Assembly (NCBI GenBank): GCA_021234155.1 | Contig: JAJEKV010000024.1 | Coordinates: 19,017,858-19,081,857 of the forward strand | Reading direction: 5' to 3' | DNA length: 64,000 bases | DNA from: Isoetes taiwanensis | Lineage: Eukaryota > Streptophyta > Lycopodiopsida > Isoetales > Isoetaceae | In this document: positions 10,334-20,980 of the stretch, piece by piece | Position numbering within the stretch: position 1 is the stretch's first letter | How the letters are laid out: each line of letters begins with the position of its first letter | Program-made: the position numbers and the translations under genes | Notes under the pieces: generated by a model | Databases searched by the model: none | The model's input: only the letters and a program-made list of their open reading frames with translations | What the model was told of the DNA's origin: nothing

Positions 10334-11029
10334 TTCTAGTGGCTCTCTCGCTTCTTTTGACTCTACATGTATGTCGTATGCTATTGTTGGTCTTCCCTTT
10401 TTTGTTGGTTTGATCTCTTTATTCCCCTTGATCTTAAATTCTTTCTACTAACATAGGTGGACTTAAATTGATCTCCCCCATGAAAGGTATGTGCACTTTA
10501 CCTTGTGGACATGTTGCATTTAGCTTGCTCATCTTCTCCATAAGTTTAATTTGCATTTTTTCCTTAGCTCACATGCTATCTTTGCACTCATGCATGACAT
10601 GTGCACTTTGGATCTTTTGGAGCTTCATTCTCATGCATCAGCTGTGTATCTTCTAGTGGATTTTTTTCCATGTGTTTGCACGGTCATGTTGCACCATGGT
10701 CAAAATTTCACATTTTTTTGATGCATAGTTTTTTAGTTATGATTTTTCTTGCATTTTCGCTTCAAAAATTCATAACTAATGCATATTATGGCAAAAAATT
10801 CTGTTTCTTGGTCTGCCGTCTTGCCACGTCATCACCAACGTACAGAAAAAATTTCAGAGTTTTTAGTGAAGGTTTGCATTAAAGTTTTTTAATTTAAAGC
10901 TTTTTTCTATGGTTGTGTGCATATTTTGCATTTCCTAGCCGTACAACCACCTTCCAACAGCTCTTTGCCAAGACCAACAGCTATTTTCTTGCTTCTATAT
11001 ATTGGACATCTCTTCTAGATCTCCTCATT

Positions 11030-11085
11030 CTCTTGCTACTGATGAAGTGTTTCCTTAAGCACTGAAACTAGTCTAGCCCTTAGAG
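11030..11085 (+). ncRNA. Hammerhead ribozyme, copy 1
   Basis: A type I hammerhead can be folded by eye. Stem I pairs CTCT (11030-11033) with AGAG (11082-11085) and GCTA (11035-11038) with TAGC (11074-11077). The core CTGATGA is at 11039-11045. Stem II is AGTG/CACT (11046-11049 and 11060-11063) with a 10-nt loop. The core GAAA is at 11064-11067. A minimal, palindromic stem III (ACTAGT) leads to the cleavage triplet GTC, with cleavage predicted after 11073. All invariant core bases are present. Type I hammerheads with a very short stem III are known in Penelope-like elements (Cervera and de la Pena). The motif ends 134 nt before the telomere repeats, in the sense strand of the PLE. Confidence 0.85.
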
Positions 11086-11219
11086 ATTTTATTAGAAGCA
11101 CACTACATTATTTTTGTTTCCAAACAATTGCTTCTGCTCCATAGATTCTTATTCTATTTTTAGCTTGTTCTCATCCTCCTTGCCTTCTCATCTTACCCGC
11201 GCCTTTGTCTAAACCAGTT

Positions 11220-11416
11220 AAACCCTAAACCCTAAACCTTAAACCCTAAACCCTAAACCCTAAACCCTCAACCCCCGCACTCAAACCCCGAACCCAGAAC
11301 CCCAAACCCCGAACCCTAAACCCTAAACCCTAAACCCTTAACCCTAAACCCTAAAACCCTAAACCCTAAACCCTAAACCCTAAAACCCTAAAACCCTAAA
11401 CCCTAAACCCTAAACC
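11220..11416. repeat. Interstitial telomeric repeat (CCCTAAA)n, copy 1
   Basis: CCCTAAA units, interspersed with CCCTAAAA and a degenerate middle (about 11268-11320, with CCCCGAACCC and CCCTCAACC variants), run from the PLE 3' end to the first base of element B. The C-rich strand is the + strand. Confidence 0.97.
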
Positions 11417-11931
11417 TGCTCAAGACAACTTTTAAAAAAGGCATTATGGCCTACCTCTCATATTTAGAAGTAAGGAGTTCCCTGGTGGATATGACTGTAT
11501 TACTGGCAGTAGATCCATGGCATGATTTTATGATTACAATGCCAAAAAACAAGATGAACGACATTTGTGAGAAGATTATTAAGCAAGTGTCATTTATGAC
11601 GAATCCAAGGGCTGCAAACAATAAGCACAACAGATTCCTAAGAAGGTCAAATACCAGTATTGGAAGCAGTTCTCAAAGCAAAATGACACAACTGCCTCGG
11701 ATTACAACTGCACCAGGTTCAAGTAATAGCAAATGTACTGAGAGTGGAAAAGATGTTGATGGAGGGCAAACACTCAGTTACAATGGCTAAAAGGTAGGCA
11801 ACATACCATATTTTCCAATTCTGCAATTTCTCAATTTCATGTTATATGGAAATGATGTATAGTTATGTTATATAAGGGTAGACCCATAAAATAACATACC
11901 AGTTATCTGGTGAAAGAAAAAGAGGTATGCG
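11417..11931 (+). pseudogene. Element B, 5'-truncated copy fused to telomere repeats (first duplicate)
   Basis: Sequence starts abruptly after CCTAAACC at TGCTCAAGACAAC, in the middle of the element B N-terminal coding region known from the minus-strand copy at 31.7-30.6 kb. An ATG at 11446 opens a frame (MAYLSYLEVRSSLVDMTVLL at its start) that ends at 11790. That frame includes VDPWHDFMITMPKN and a Lys/Arg-rich C-terminal half. The function of this region is unknown. It stops at the tandem-duplication joint. Confidence 0.85.
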
Positions 11932-12143
11932 GTCTTGCCACGTCATCACCAACGTACAGAAAAAATTTCAGAGTTTTTAGTGAAGGTTTGCATTAAAGTT
12001 TTTTAATTTAAAGCTTTTTTCTATGGTTGTGTGCATATTTTGCATTTCCTAGCCGTACAACCACCTTCCAACAGCTCTTTGCCAAGACCAACAGCTATTT
12101 TCTTGCTTCTATATATTGGACATCTCTTCTAGATCTCCTCATT

Positions 12144-12199
12144 CTCTTGCTACTGATGAAGTGTTTCCTTAAGCACTGAAACTAGTCTAGCCCTTAGAG
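12144..12199 (+). ncRNA. Hammerhead ribozyme, copy 2
   Basis: Same fold and sequence as copy 1, offset by 1114 bp: core CTGATGA at 12153-12159, AGTG/CACT stem II, GAAA, ACTAGTC with predicted cleavage after 12187, and stem I closed by CTCT/AGAG. It lies in the duplicated PLE 3' fragment, which has no RT upstream of it. Confidence 0.82.
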
Positions 12200-12333
12200 A
12201 TTTTATTAGAAGCACACTACATTATTTTTGTTTCCAAACAATTGCTTCTGCTCCATAGATTCTTATTCTATTTTTAGCTTGTTCTCATCCTCCTTGCCTT
12301 CTCATCTTACTCGCGCCTTTGTCTAAACCAGTT

Positions 12334-12524
12334 AAACCCTAAACCCTAAACCTTAAACCCTAAACCCTCAACCCTCAACCCTCAACCCTCGCACCTCAAC
12401 CACTCAAACCCAGAACCACAACCACAACCCCAACCCTAAACCCTAAACCCTAAACCCTTAACCCTAAACCCTAAAACCCTAAACAACCCTAAACCCTAAC
12501 TCCTAAAACCCTAAACCCTAAACC
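12334..12524. repeat. Interstitial telomeric repeat (CCCTAAA)n, copy 2
   Basis: This is the duplicate of the array at 11220. The middle is degenerate in its own way (CCCTCAACC, CCACAACC), so the two arrays have diverged or been extended independently since duplication. Confidence 0.97.
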
Positions 12525-14059
12525 TGCTCAAGACAACTTTTAAAAAAGGCATTATGGCCTACCTCTCATATTTAGAAGTAAGGAGTTCCCTGGTGGATAT
12601 GACTGTATTACTGGCAGTAGATCCATGGCATGATTTTATGATTACAATGCCAAAAAACAAGATGAACGACATTTGTGAGAAGATTATTAAGCAAGTGTCA
12701 TTTATGACGAATCCAAGGGCTGCAAACAATAAGCACAACAGATTCCTAAGAAGGTCAAATACCGATTGTTAGGCGCTTCAAAGCAAAATGACACAACTGC
12801 CTCGGATTACAACTGCACCAGGTTCAAGTAATAGCAAATGTACTGAGAGTGGAAAAGATGTTGATGGAGGGCAAACACTCAGTTACAATGGCTAAAAGGT
12901 AGGCAACATACCATATTTTCCAATTCTGCAATTTCTCAATTTCATGTTATATGGAAATGATGTATAGTTATGTTATATAAGGGTAGACCCATAAAATAAC
13001 ATACCAGTTATCTGGTGAAAGAAAAAGAGGGCTTGAACCTCGATTAAGCCATATGACCACAAAAATACCAAAGCGCCTTATATATGGCCCCAATTCCATG
13101 GTGATTCTCACTTTGGGACACCCGATGAGAGCTAGTCGGCACAATTAGGATGTTTTGTTTATGTATTACGGATCCAAGAATTTATTAGGAAGGATCTGCC
13201 TAGAACACGCACATTTGAGCAACTTAGGAAAGAAAGACAAAAATAAAATTATTCATGGGAACTTTACATCTAAAATCTTAGATAAAATATGTCTACCCAA
13301 GATCATAAGTGCAGCCATGAATATGATATTAGGAGAAGTTGGCAAAAAAATCATGGATGATACCATGTTTAGCTGGAAGTATACTAAAAGTCTTCGGGAC
13401 ATATGCTACAAGCCATATCCAAATTTTGCAACAGACCGGGTGGTTAGTTGCCCTTGTAGAAATCCGGCTCTCACAAATTTATGGACAATAGTGTAGGACA
13501 TATCTGCACCACGGATGTAAATCTGATATACAATTTGACCTTGAGAGGTTTGTTCAAAAGAGGGTTAAATCATATTCCTGACAAAATGCTGGATTTGGTT
13601 GCTTTCAAAGAAGAAATTAACAGCCTGCGTTATACCCTTTTTTAGATGCACAAGTACACTTGTCTAGTAATGAAAATGATAGATTGGTCATTAAAAATAG
13701 CATCTCAGACTGTGCTATAATGGAAATAAAAAAAAGCATGCAAGAAAGATTGCACAAGGAAGTTTGCATTCAATGATGTATCAGTCATCAGAAATATGGA
13801 GTGGTTATGCCATAACTTCTACATCTCAGGCATGGACAAGGCATCTACTAACCCGGTATTTATTTGCCCAAGTTTTATTAGAGATCTAGCTATTAGAAGA
13901 TTAAGCAGCAAAGACTTCACCTCATTGAAGAGCAACCTGAGCAAATCAAGATTAAGACCAAAGAGCATCGATTCAGTCGCAAGTGTAGAATCCGCTATAG
14001 ATTATTTGGATGACATAAGGTTAAGTGATGTGTTGGTTGTAAGAAAATCCAGGAAATAA
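12525..14059 (+). pseudogene. Element B, 5'-truncated copy (second duplicate and its continuation)
   Basis: The copy begins at TGCTCAAGACAAC after the telomere array and continues past the duplication into the RT N-terminal domain. The frame from 12554 is broken at 12772 (TAG). A frame at 13155-13496 contains FTSKILDKICLPKIISAAMN and a CPCRNPA box. Frame shifts then join GHICTTDVNLIYNLTLRGLF (about 13498-13560). A last frame, 13796-14059, contains STNPVFICPSFIRDLAIRRL. These blocks correspond to the region before the palm in an RT family with GHVxTxDLxIVxNxxLRxLL motifs. Similarity to the minus-strand copy stops near 13965, before any catalytic RT motif, so this copy is also 3'-truncated or rearranged. 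Confidence 0.8.
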
Positions 14060-16930
14060 AAATAAATAAATAAATAAAAAAACCCGGTCAAACCTAGATC
14101 CCTAGGACAAACATCAGCCCTGGTCAATCCCAGTAACTGTATTATCAATTCGGATATGTAATTCCGTATGAAATCGGTACTCAATATCCTTTAGCCTCAA
14201 GCACCCCAATTTGTAACGAGATAATGTAAATACAAGTCATAATAAACAAATTTTACCCCAAAAAAAGCCCATAGTCATAGATTCTAAACATTCAGATAAG
14301 ATTTCAATGGTTCCAAATACAAAATTTAGTGGATTACGACCTTTATTAAGTCTTACTTACATATGCCTTATCATGCAAAACAGCCTTAGATCCCCATGTT
14401 TAACATTTTTCTCAAAATCCAGTGGACTACAACCTTTATAATGTCTTATTTACATATGCATAATCCTGCAGTACAGCTTCAGATACCCATGTTTTAACAC
14501 ATTTCTGGATCATCCCTACAACATAGTCCATTTGCTAAACATATATAACGAGAGTATATGCAAGTTTAGTCCTCTGCACGCCATTTTCAAGAGCTATTCT
14601 CAATAATTAAATAGAGCTTTTCTATATGTATGTATATCCTTACGCCACCCTACAGTTTTATCAAAACCCTTTTAAAGGGTCACGTTGGTATTTTTGCATG
14701 TCTTAGTATTTATGCCACTTTGACTTTAATTATCTGCATGTCAACTTTCAACTTAGTTACATGTTACATCCTTTATAATTTCTTCACTTAAGCACCCATT
14801 ACAGTTATATCCTATGGATATTATATTTTTCTCTAAGATATTTTAGAAAGGAAGCTTGTTTTAACACTTCCGTACTATCTTTATTATGCAGCCAGCATGT
14901 TTATTAGACTAAAAACTTTTTACAACATGCCTTAAGTCATTGCATAGGACAGAATTTCACTTTTTTAAAGCCGTAAACAGAAATCTCTGCTTAGAACTTC
15001 TATATCAAGTAAATACTTTGTCTATTATTTATTCAAAACTTCAAACAGGCAATATAACTTGTCTTTATACAAAAAAATAGAACGATAGCAAACTCTATTA
15101 TGCTGGTAGTGCTTGCAGAAGTATCTCCAACATTAATGTTTTCCCAAAAAGAGGGGGAGCCATTTCCAATTCCAGATCCTAGCAAATTCACAAACTTCAA
15201 GCAAAGAAAAGACAAGGGCAGGAGAGGTCCAGTACCTGCAGCCAAACGTCATGACATTAGCAAAATATTGGCAATGCCGCGACGGGCCAAAAAGTACAAA
15301 TGAGCCTCTCGGTTTATAGCCGATCAGCCCTTGTATCCTCTTGCCCAGTTAGAGAAATAACTAGAACCTGAATATATACTGAATTACAAGTAACTTTGAT
15401 ATTTTGGTTGAAGTACTAACTTACAAGTCATTTCCCAGATTATTGTAACTCTTTGCCCACTAATTTAGATCTTTATTGCTGCACATCCACATTTATTTTA
15501 AACAACAGTTACCTGAAATTCGTCCTGGTCAGATGCATATTCTTGTTGCAGCTGTGTTTCAGGAATACTATAGTCTCCAATATCCATGTTTCCAGCACTA
15601 CTAGTGTGCATGTTTTTTTCTAAAATTGCTCTTCTTGTTGGCATATCCTTCTCTGGATGCATTTGCTTCCCTCTTTAAGTCTGCAACATTTCTTTGCATA
15701 TCTCCCATTGTGTAGGTGCCCTTAGAGCTTCCAGATAAGGAAATACAGGCTTGGAATTCTTCCTCTAACCATTTTTCATTCAATGCTTCATATTTAGTGT
15801 CAGAACTATAGGGTCTGCCGTCTGAATCATATTCCCATTCCATGTTTCAGAAAGATCCGGATATCTAAGGATTTGACTACAACTATTCAATGGGATTTTT
15901 TCTGCCATAAACCGTGCAGAGCTTTCTTTAAGCGGGAAACCTATTCCTTTACAAGTTTGCTGTCTGACCCAAACTACTTAGAACAGATCTAGAATGGATT
16001 CACTTACCTTGTCTGGCAGTTGCTTTATTTCTCATGCTTGAAACAGGGTACTCACTTGCAGATTTTGGACAGCTACCATGTGTTTAGCTGCTAGATGTTG
16101 CAAGCCATCGCCATCAAATAGGGCAAGGTAAGTTTCGGTCAGTTAGGTTTTCGGCTATAAGCCTCAATACTATTTCCAAATAAACCATAATTGACAACCT
16201 TAGGGCCAAAATCTAAGATATGTTTAAAAAAAAGGTTATGGTGAAGATATGCACTGGTTTATCTCATCATCCATCTCTTATTGTTCTATGTACATCCTTA
16301 ATCCAATTTTATCAAGCTATTTCATACTCTACCTAATTTATATGCACTAGTAGTTATTTTTTTGCTATTGTATCATCCATACAACAAATTTTAAATATCC
16401 TCAGCACCACCACTAAGGTTAACTATCGTTTATTAATTCAACTTGGGGCACTATCTGCCAACTATGTCTTGAGATACAGACCTAGACATCACAATGCCTC
16501 TACACGGCCAAGGAATATTCTATATACCTTGTTCTCTTTTTTGGAAATCATTTTCCTCCCTTTTCTTCTGAGTCCCCTCCTATTATACTTTCCATGAGGA
16601 GCCCCTAAGCCTGATTTGCACTACATGCGCCCTTCAAGCCCTTCATGTGCCCATTATGCACCACACCCTTTTGTTGTGAGCCATTGGTTGTTGACCATTG
16701 GAAAAAAGGCTAAAATCAATGGCCCTTCATGTGCCCATTATGCACCACACGCACAAAAAAAAGGGCTTTTGTTGTGAGCGTTGTTGACCATTGAAAAAAA
16801 AAAGCTAAAATCAATGGCTCAGAAATGGTGCACTCTAGATGTACGCATTAGTATATCCATTTGAATACATCACGAAATCATAGGAAAACCCTAGTGAAAA
16901 GCGTACAAAAACATAAAGAAAACCCCCTGT
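14060..16930. other. AT-rich interval, no convincing gene
   Basis: About 2.9 kb of AT-rich DNA. Two small ATG frames stand out weakly. The first is 15100-15303 (+), 67 aa, with a Lys/Arg-rich half ending MPRRAKKYK. The second is 15843-15601 (-), 80 aa, acidic then basic, beginning MEWEYDSDGRPYSSDTKYEA. The second lies downstream of, and in sense with, the element B RT at 17.6-16.95 kb and might be part of that element. Neither resembles a family I know. CAAAATCCAGTGGACTAC-like words recur near 14310-14430. Confidence 0.4.
16641..16820. repeat. 84-bp direct repeat, 2 copies
   Basis: CTTCATGTGCCCATTATGCA starts at 16641 and 16725. Both copies are followed by TTGTTGTGAGC, TTGACCATTG and GCTAAAATCAATGGC blocks. 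Confidence 0.8.
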
Positions 16931-16950
16931 TATTATGCTACATATTTGAA

Positions 16951-17698
16951 TCAGAACTTGAAGATCGTATTTAAGCCCGGAAAATCATTACTTCGCAAGT
17001 ATATCTGAGTCTTCTTTTTAAGCCCGTAGCTGTCAAAACCATTTGCTACAAATCTGTTGATGATACCTATGATATCCTTTGCAACCATGATGGGGCACAC
17101 ATTTATGTACAAGTATGGCATAATTTGAGAGATCATCACATTCCTAGCTTGATAATAAGGGCGACAACTGGCAGCATGCACATATTTAATTGCCTTAAAG
17201 GGCAGTTTGTCTCTTTTGTCATATTTGTATGTCCTATACAATCCGATATCTCTATTGAGTACTTCAATGGTCATGTTTAGAAAGTTTGCCTTATATCCAA
17301 AGCATCTTGTTGGGTCCTCCTCATATTTTACTGCAGTCTCTTCCTTGATCCCCAAGGTTTGCATATCATAAATTCTTAGGGTACTCATTTTAGGAACTTG
17401 TATGCTGCTGAGAAGCTCTTTGATAATCGGCCAGTTGACTTCTAGTAGATCATCCATATACCGAAATGTATATCTAAACTTTTCAATATCCTTGTACCTT
17501 ATGTGTTTTGCTAAGTTTTCTATGAATGATACTTCAAACCAGGCAAGGTATAAGTTACACCAGCACGGGCTACACGAGAATCCCATAGGGATGCCACATA
17601 CGTATTGTATTCGAGGAGCAAGGATGAGAAATATGAGTCGGAGTTTGAAGATGATGATGTTGTTGGGCAAGATGTTGAGGAGATTATCTATAACCCAA
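16951..17698 (-). pseudogene. Element B reverse transcriptase, catalytic half (minus-strand copy)
   Basis: Reading leftwards from 17698, the frame gives VIDNLLNILPNN, then RT motif B (YVCGIPMGFSCSPCWCNLYL). Motif C follows as FRYMDDLL, then a C-terminal block containing YKYDKRDKLPFK, ASCRPYYQARNVMISQ and a helical tail, ending at 16951. GIPMGFSCSP with FRYMDD and YDKRD-LPF defines an RT family widespread in algae, protists and invertebrates; I infer it is closest to Penelope-like RTs, not LTR or L1 RTs. The motif A aspartate region between NILPNN and the motif B block is missing, so the protein is dead. The N-terminal half is at 29.3-31.7 kb; an inverted-repeat element and a Ty3 element separate the halves. 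Confidence 0.75.
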
Positions 17699-17715
17699 CA
17701 TTAGAGGTAATTTGA
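17699..17715. mobile_element. MITE-like element, left terminal part (split by Ty3 insertion)
   Basis: CATTAGAGGTAATTTGA continues, after the Ty3 element, at 28808 as TTTGAGATCTCCTTTTGTCC. The other end of the same element at about 29310-29346 is the reverse complement (GGGACAAAATGAGATCTCAA followed by ATTACCTCTAATG), giving terminal inverted repeats of about 35 bp. Confidence 0.7.
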
Positions 17716-18308
17716 TGTTTGGGGTCTGGGTTCGGGAACTCCTGGAAGACAGCCCTCTGTGAGGACCCGTGGATCTAACAGGAGAGTCCGGGGGACTATG
17801 TCACGCGGGATTTGCTGAAAGAGAAGAAAAAGAAGAGAACAGAACAAATGAGAGAAAGATGATAAGCTTCCTTGATATCAATGATGAAAATACATGAGCT
17901 CTCGCAATAGAGAGAAAACTGAAAGGAGACAAGACTCAAAACTCATCTAAAAAACTTATGAGCTAACTCTACTCATATATATAGTACAATGGCCTTGGGC
18001 CCAATATAGACACTCTGACTGATCTCGGTGCCGACTCCTGAAAGGAGGCCTGATTTGCAGGAATATTGGCGGTGCCTCTTGAAGTGCCTAGAATCACGCT
18101 GACGCTGACGCGAGCGGTGACAGGCCGTCACTTGTCTGAGCGGCGCCTCTTGTTGATGCGACCAAAGGCTTTGATCAAGGTGGGCTTCTTTGCCGCTTAA
18201 TCTTCAAGGAGGCTTGGATGTCCGACCCGTGGTTGATCCGAGGATCTTTGAGCTTGACCTGGTCTCGGCGTATGCATGAATAGTCCTGCGGGGAGGCACA
18301 GACTAACA
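17716..18308 (-). repeat. Ty3 element 1, 3' LTR
   Basis: 593 bp, colinear with the right LTR. The two copies differ mostly in clustered indels and substitutions within CG-rich words (for example around 18100-18290), while AT-rich parts are identical. Confidence 0.95.
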
Positions 18309-18321
18309 CTCCCCCACCAAA
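18309..18321 (-). promoter_or_regulatory. Polypurine tract of Ty3 element 1
   Basis: The minus strand reads TTTGGTGGGGGAG directly before the TGTTAGTC start of the 3' LTR, the expected place for plus-strand priming. Confidence 0.85.
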
Positions 18322-18499
18322 CGACACTCCAGTGAAGAAAAGGAGGAAGCGTTTGGGAGGGCTGAAGCCATCGATCGAAAAGTGATCCTCACGGGAGTGA
18401 GGGCCGGGCACCATTATGGTACTGGCTGATGAGATCTTGGCGTGATTGAAGAGCTTGAGGTGTGTTTTGGCCAAGGGCAGGATCAGCATCAATAAGAAA

Positions 18500-20980
18500 A
18501 CGAGAGCGTACCATGTCTTCAAGTGCAGCGTGGGCGTCTGAAGAAATGTACTGACACTCCATGAGGAGACAGGTCTGAAGGCCAAAGGCACTGACGCTGG
18601 CATTTGGATTGCAAAGGAAAAATGGGCGCGCCGATTAATTTAAGGAGCTTAGCAAAATGCATTTGAGGGCAGCGCAAAAATCCTGCTTGAAGATGGACGT
18701 AAGGATCGTGTGAGGTGGAGGCGCTCGCAAGAAGGTGTTGAGACCATGAAGCGCATCCGCCGGCCGCTGCCAACCACGCCATTAGCAATGTAGATCCAAT
18801 TGGTGGTGTTGTCCAAAGTAGCACCTTCTTCCCAATGTGATCGGCGAACAAAACGTGGATCCCACCGGAGATCCGTCGAGATCTGAGGTGGTGTCCAGCC
18901 TGCATGACCATCCATGACCTTGGTCCAAAAAGGAAGGCGCCAATCAGAAGTCAGGAACCTGGGGCGTGGAGGTACGCCCAGGGAAGCATAGGGAGAAGGA
19001 ACCATGCCCGTGGGCGTGGGTTGCTGAGCAGTCTCCCTGAATTGACTGACAAGATCTGGATCAAGTGCCTGACACCAGCGATCCCAAAGAGAAGCAGAGA
19101 GCTGAGAGTTGACAGGAGGGCTATCCCATCCCGTGGGGACCGTCTTGCTATCCAACAGAGCCTGTAACTGATTGTAACCAGCGAGGTGCTGCATATAGAC
19201 TTGTGCATAGGGAAGATCTTCGGGATGTCCTAGATACTTCCTAATTTGTTGCAGCGCTTCCGCTTGCCAGAGAGATAAATGATTGGCAAGCTGCATGTAC
19301 TCCTCGATGAAAAGTTTTGGTCCGGCGGGGATCCGCAAGATATGGATTGTTATCCCGGCACCCATTGGCGCAGCGGGGGTCACCCCGAAAAGGCCTGGCG
19401 TGGCCCATTGCCAAAGTTTTCCTGTGTATCACCCAGATAGAAATCATGAAAGATATAAGCCATGGGCTGAACCACACGGAAAGTGAGAAAGTCTGGATCG
19501 GCACAGTGTATGAGATCAAAGACAACAAGGGCACAGCACAACCCTTTGTCTTCAATGGAGAGTTCTGGCCAAATCCGAGAAAAATCAGCACTGCTCAGTG
19601 GGATATCCACAGGGCCATCAGCTGCATGCCACTTTGAAAGGAAGAGGTGGCGTCGAGCAACCACATAATCATGATAGCAGGAGGGAGCAGGGAAGTCAAC
19701 TGGCATTCTTTGAAGAATTGCAGTCTGGTCGTCAAGTTTGGCTTGAGCCTCCTCAGCAGACTGAATAGCTTGTTGCAGCTGTTGTTCGAGATCACGGATC
19801 CGATTTTCCTTTTCGAGTAGGGCGTGGATCGGTCACGGGACCCGTTCGAGAAGGATTGACCTGGGAGGAAGATTTCCCGGTGTATTGAGACGAAGCACCG
19901 GCAATCTCCGCGTCATCGAGTATTTTCTCGCTTACGCACCTCTCTGTAAGTTGATCTTGAAGAGAGGTGAGCCGAGAGGTCTCAGTGTAGAAAGCCGAGC
20001 CGTCAAGGAGGCTTACTTGAGCGTCCCGCTGAAAGATTTTGAACTTGAGTGCTGAAATTTTCACAGCCCGAGTACAAGGCATTGAGTTTAGCAATATCTT
20101 CGCCCTTGGTACTTTCGGAGAGCGGCTTTGGACTTGTTGTGCTCCAATAGAGTCTGAATTTCTTTGGAGCCGAGCCTCGCCGACCGCGAGTTGGCTGACT
20201 TGAGCTTGTGTACTCTTGAGATCCGCATGAGCCCGTAAGAGAGCTTCATGCTTGTCTTGAAGTTTGGCCTCCAAAGTTGCAACTTGGGCGCTTCGCGCCT
20301 TGAAGGTCTTGGTGTACCGCATCGGGAGGCCTCGAAAGTGCCCGTTGAACCCGGCCATAAGAGCGCCTTGGGATTCTTGTAACTTAAGAGCAAAAGCCTT
20401 GAGCATCCTGGCGATCATTGATACAACAACCGACGAGGGTGTTGTGGTGGTGGAACCGGGTCATTTACCGGTTTGGGAGGTTTGGGAAAAATGGTGTGAA
20501 GTGGATGGTGTAGCGGAGGAAGAGACAAAGACATGAGTGTGACCGTGGTCATGACCGGGGAAGATGGGCGTGATGTGCCAACTTGGTGATTGATTGGAAG
20601 GGAGCTACTGAGTGGAATTTTGAGAATTTGGTGGTGTGGGAGGGAAGTAATAACGGATGAGGGCTTGAAAGTGCCCTCCCACGTAAAACTTCAGAAATGG
20701 AAGTGGTACCCGGGCGGTCCATTTCTTGGAGAAGACGATAGAACATTATTTGGGGCCAATCTATGTTGTGTTTTGGAGGCGTGGCGTTGAGGACCAGGTT
20801 ATAGAAAGGCTTATTGATATGGGTGTTCTTGATAGAATACCCAAGGAATTTCCGCCACGTAAATTTAACAAAGGTCTCGTGAGGCTTGTCGATATTGGTC
20901 GACGATGGACATTGGCATGATAAGCGAAGCGCACAAACTCGTGACATCAATATCCCGTATAGCGGAACCATGATACACAA
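18500..20980 (-). pseudogene. Extra ORF of Ty3 element 1 between integrase and 3' LTR
   Basis: Overlapping minus-strand frames (20980-20549, 20418-19792, 19706-19380, 19383-18649) lie in sense with gag-pol and join by small shifts into one protein of roughly 700 residues. The second part is a long heptad-like coiled coil (QVATLEAKLQDKHEALLRAH and TSRLTSLQDQLTE). The third and fourth parts look globular: aromatic, Pro-rich, with YIFHDFYLGDTQENFGN and LANHLSLWQAEALQQIRKYL. No transmembrane helix or signal peptide is obvious, so I would not call it an envelope protein, although env-like ORFs occupy this position in Athila-type elements. The family is not recognised. Confidence 0.55.

Larger units (their letters stand above)
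8274..11219 (+). mobile_element. Endonuclease-deficient Penelope-like element (PLE)
   Basis: The element comprises an RT coding region (8274-10333), a noncoding 3' region of about 0.89 kb with a hammerhead ribozyme fold, and a 3' end that abuts (CCCTAAA)n at 11220. No GIY-YIG endonuclease follows the RT; after the conserved C-terminal block only stop-rich DNA is present. This matches the telomere-associated EN(-) PLE class (Athena/Coprina type; Gladyshev and Arkhipova). The sense strand is followed by CCCTAAA, the arrangement expected if minus-strand cDNA was primed by a TTTAGGG overhang. The 5' boundary is uncertain because LTR-like sequence lies directly upstream. Confidence 0.85.
10818..13035. 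repeat. Tandem duplication, about 1.11-kb unit, of the PLE-telomere-element B junction
   Basis: The unit 10818-11930 (PLE 3' region, hammerhead, telomere repeats, start of element B) is repeated at 11932-13035. The offset is 1114 bp before the telomere array and 1108 bp after it, so the array lengths differ slightly. The copy-1/copy-2 joint lies at GAAAAAGAG/GTATGC, about 11930. Both copies are nearly identical outside the telomeric array. Confidence 0.95.

Noticed and set aside
11220-12524. True chromosome terminus
   Set aside because: Both arrays are internal and flanked by element sequence on each side, so they are interstitial in this assembly.
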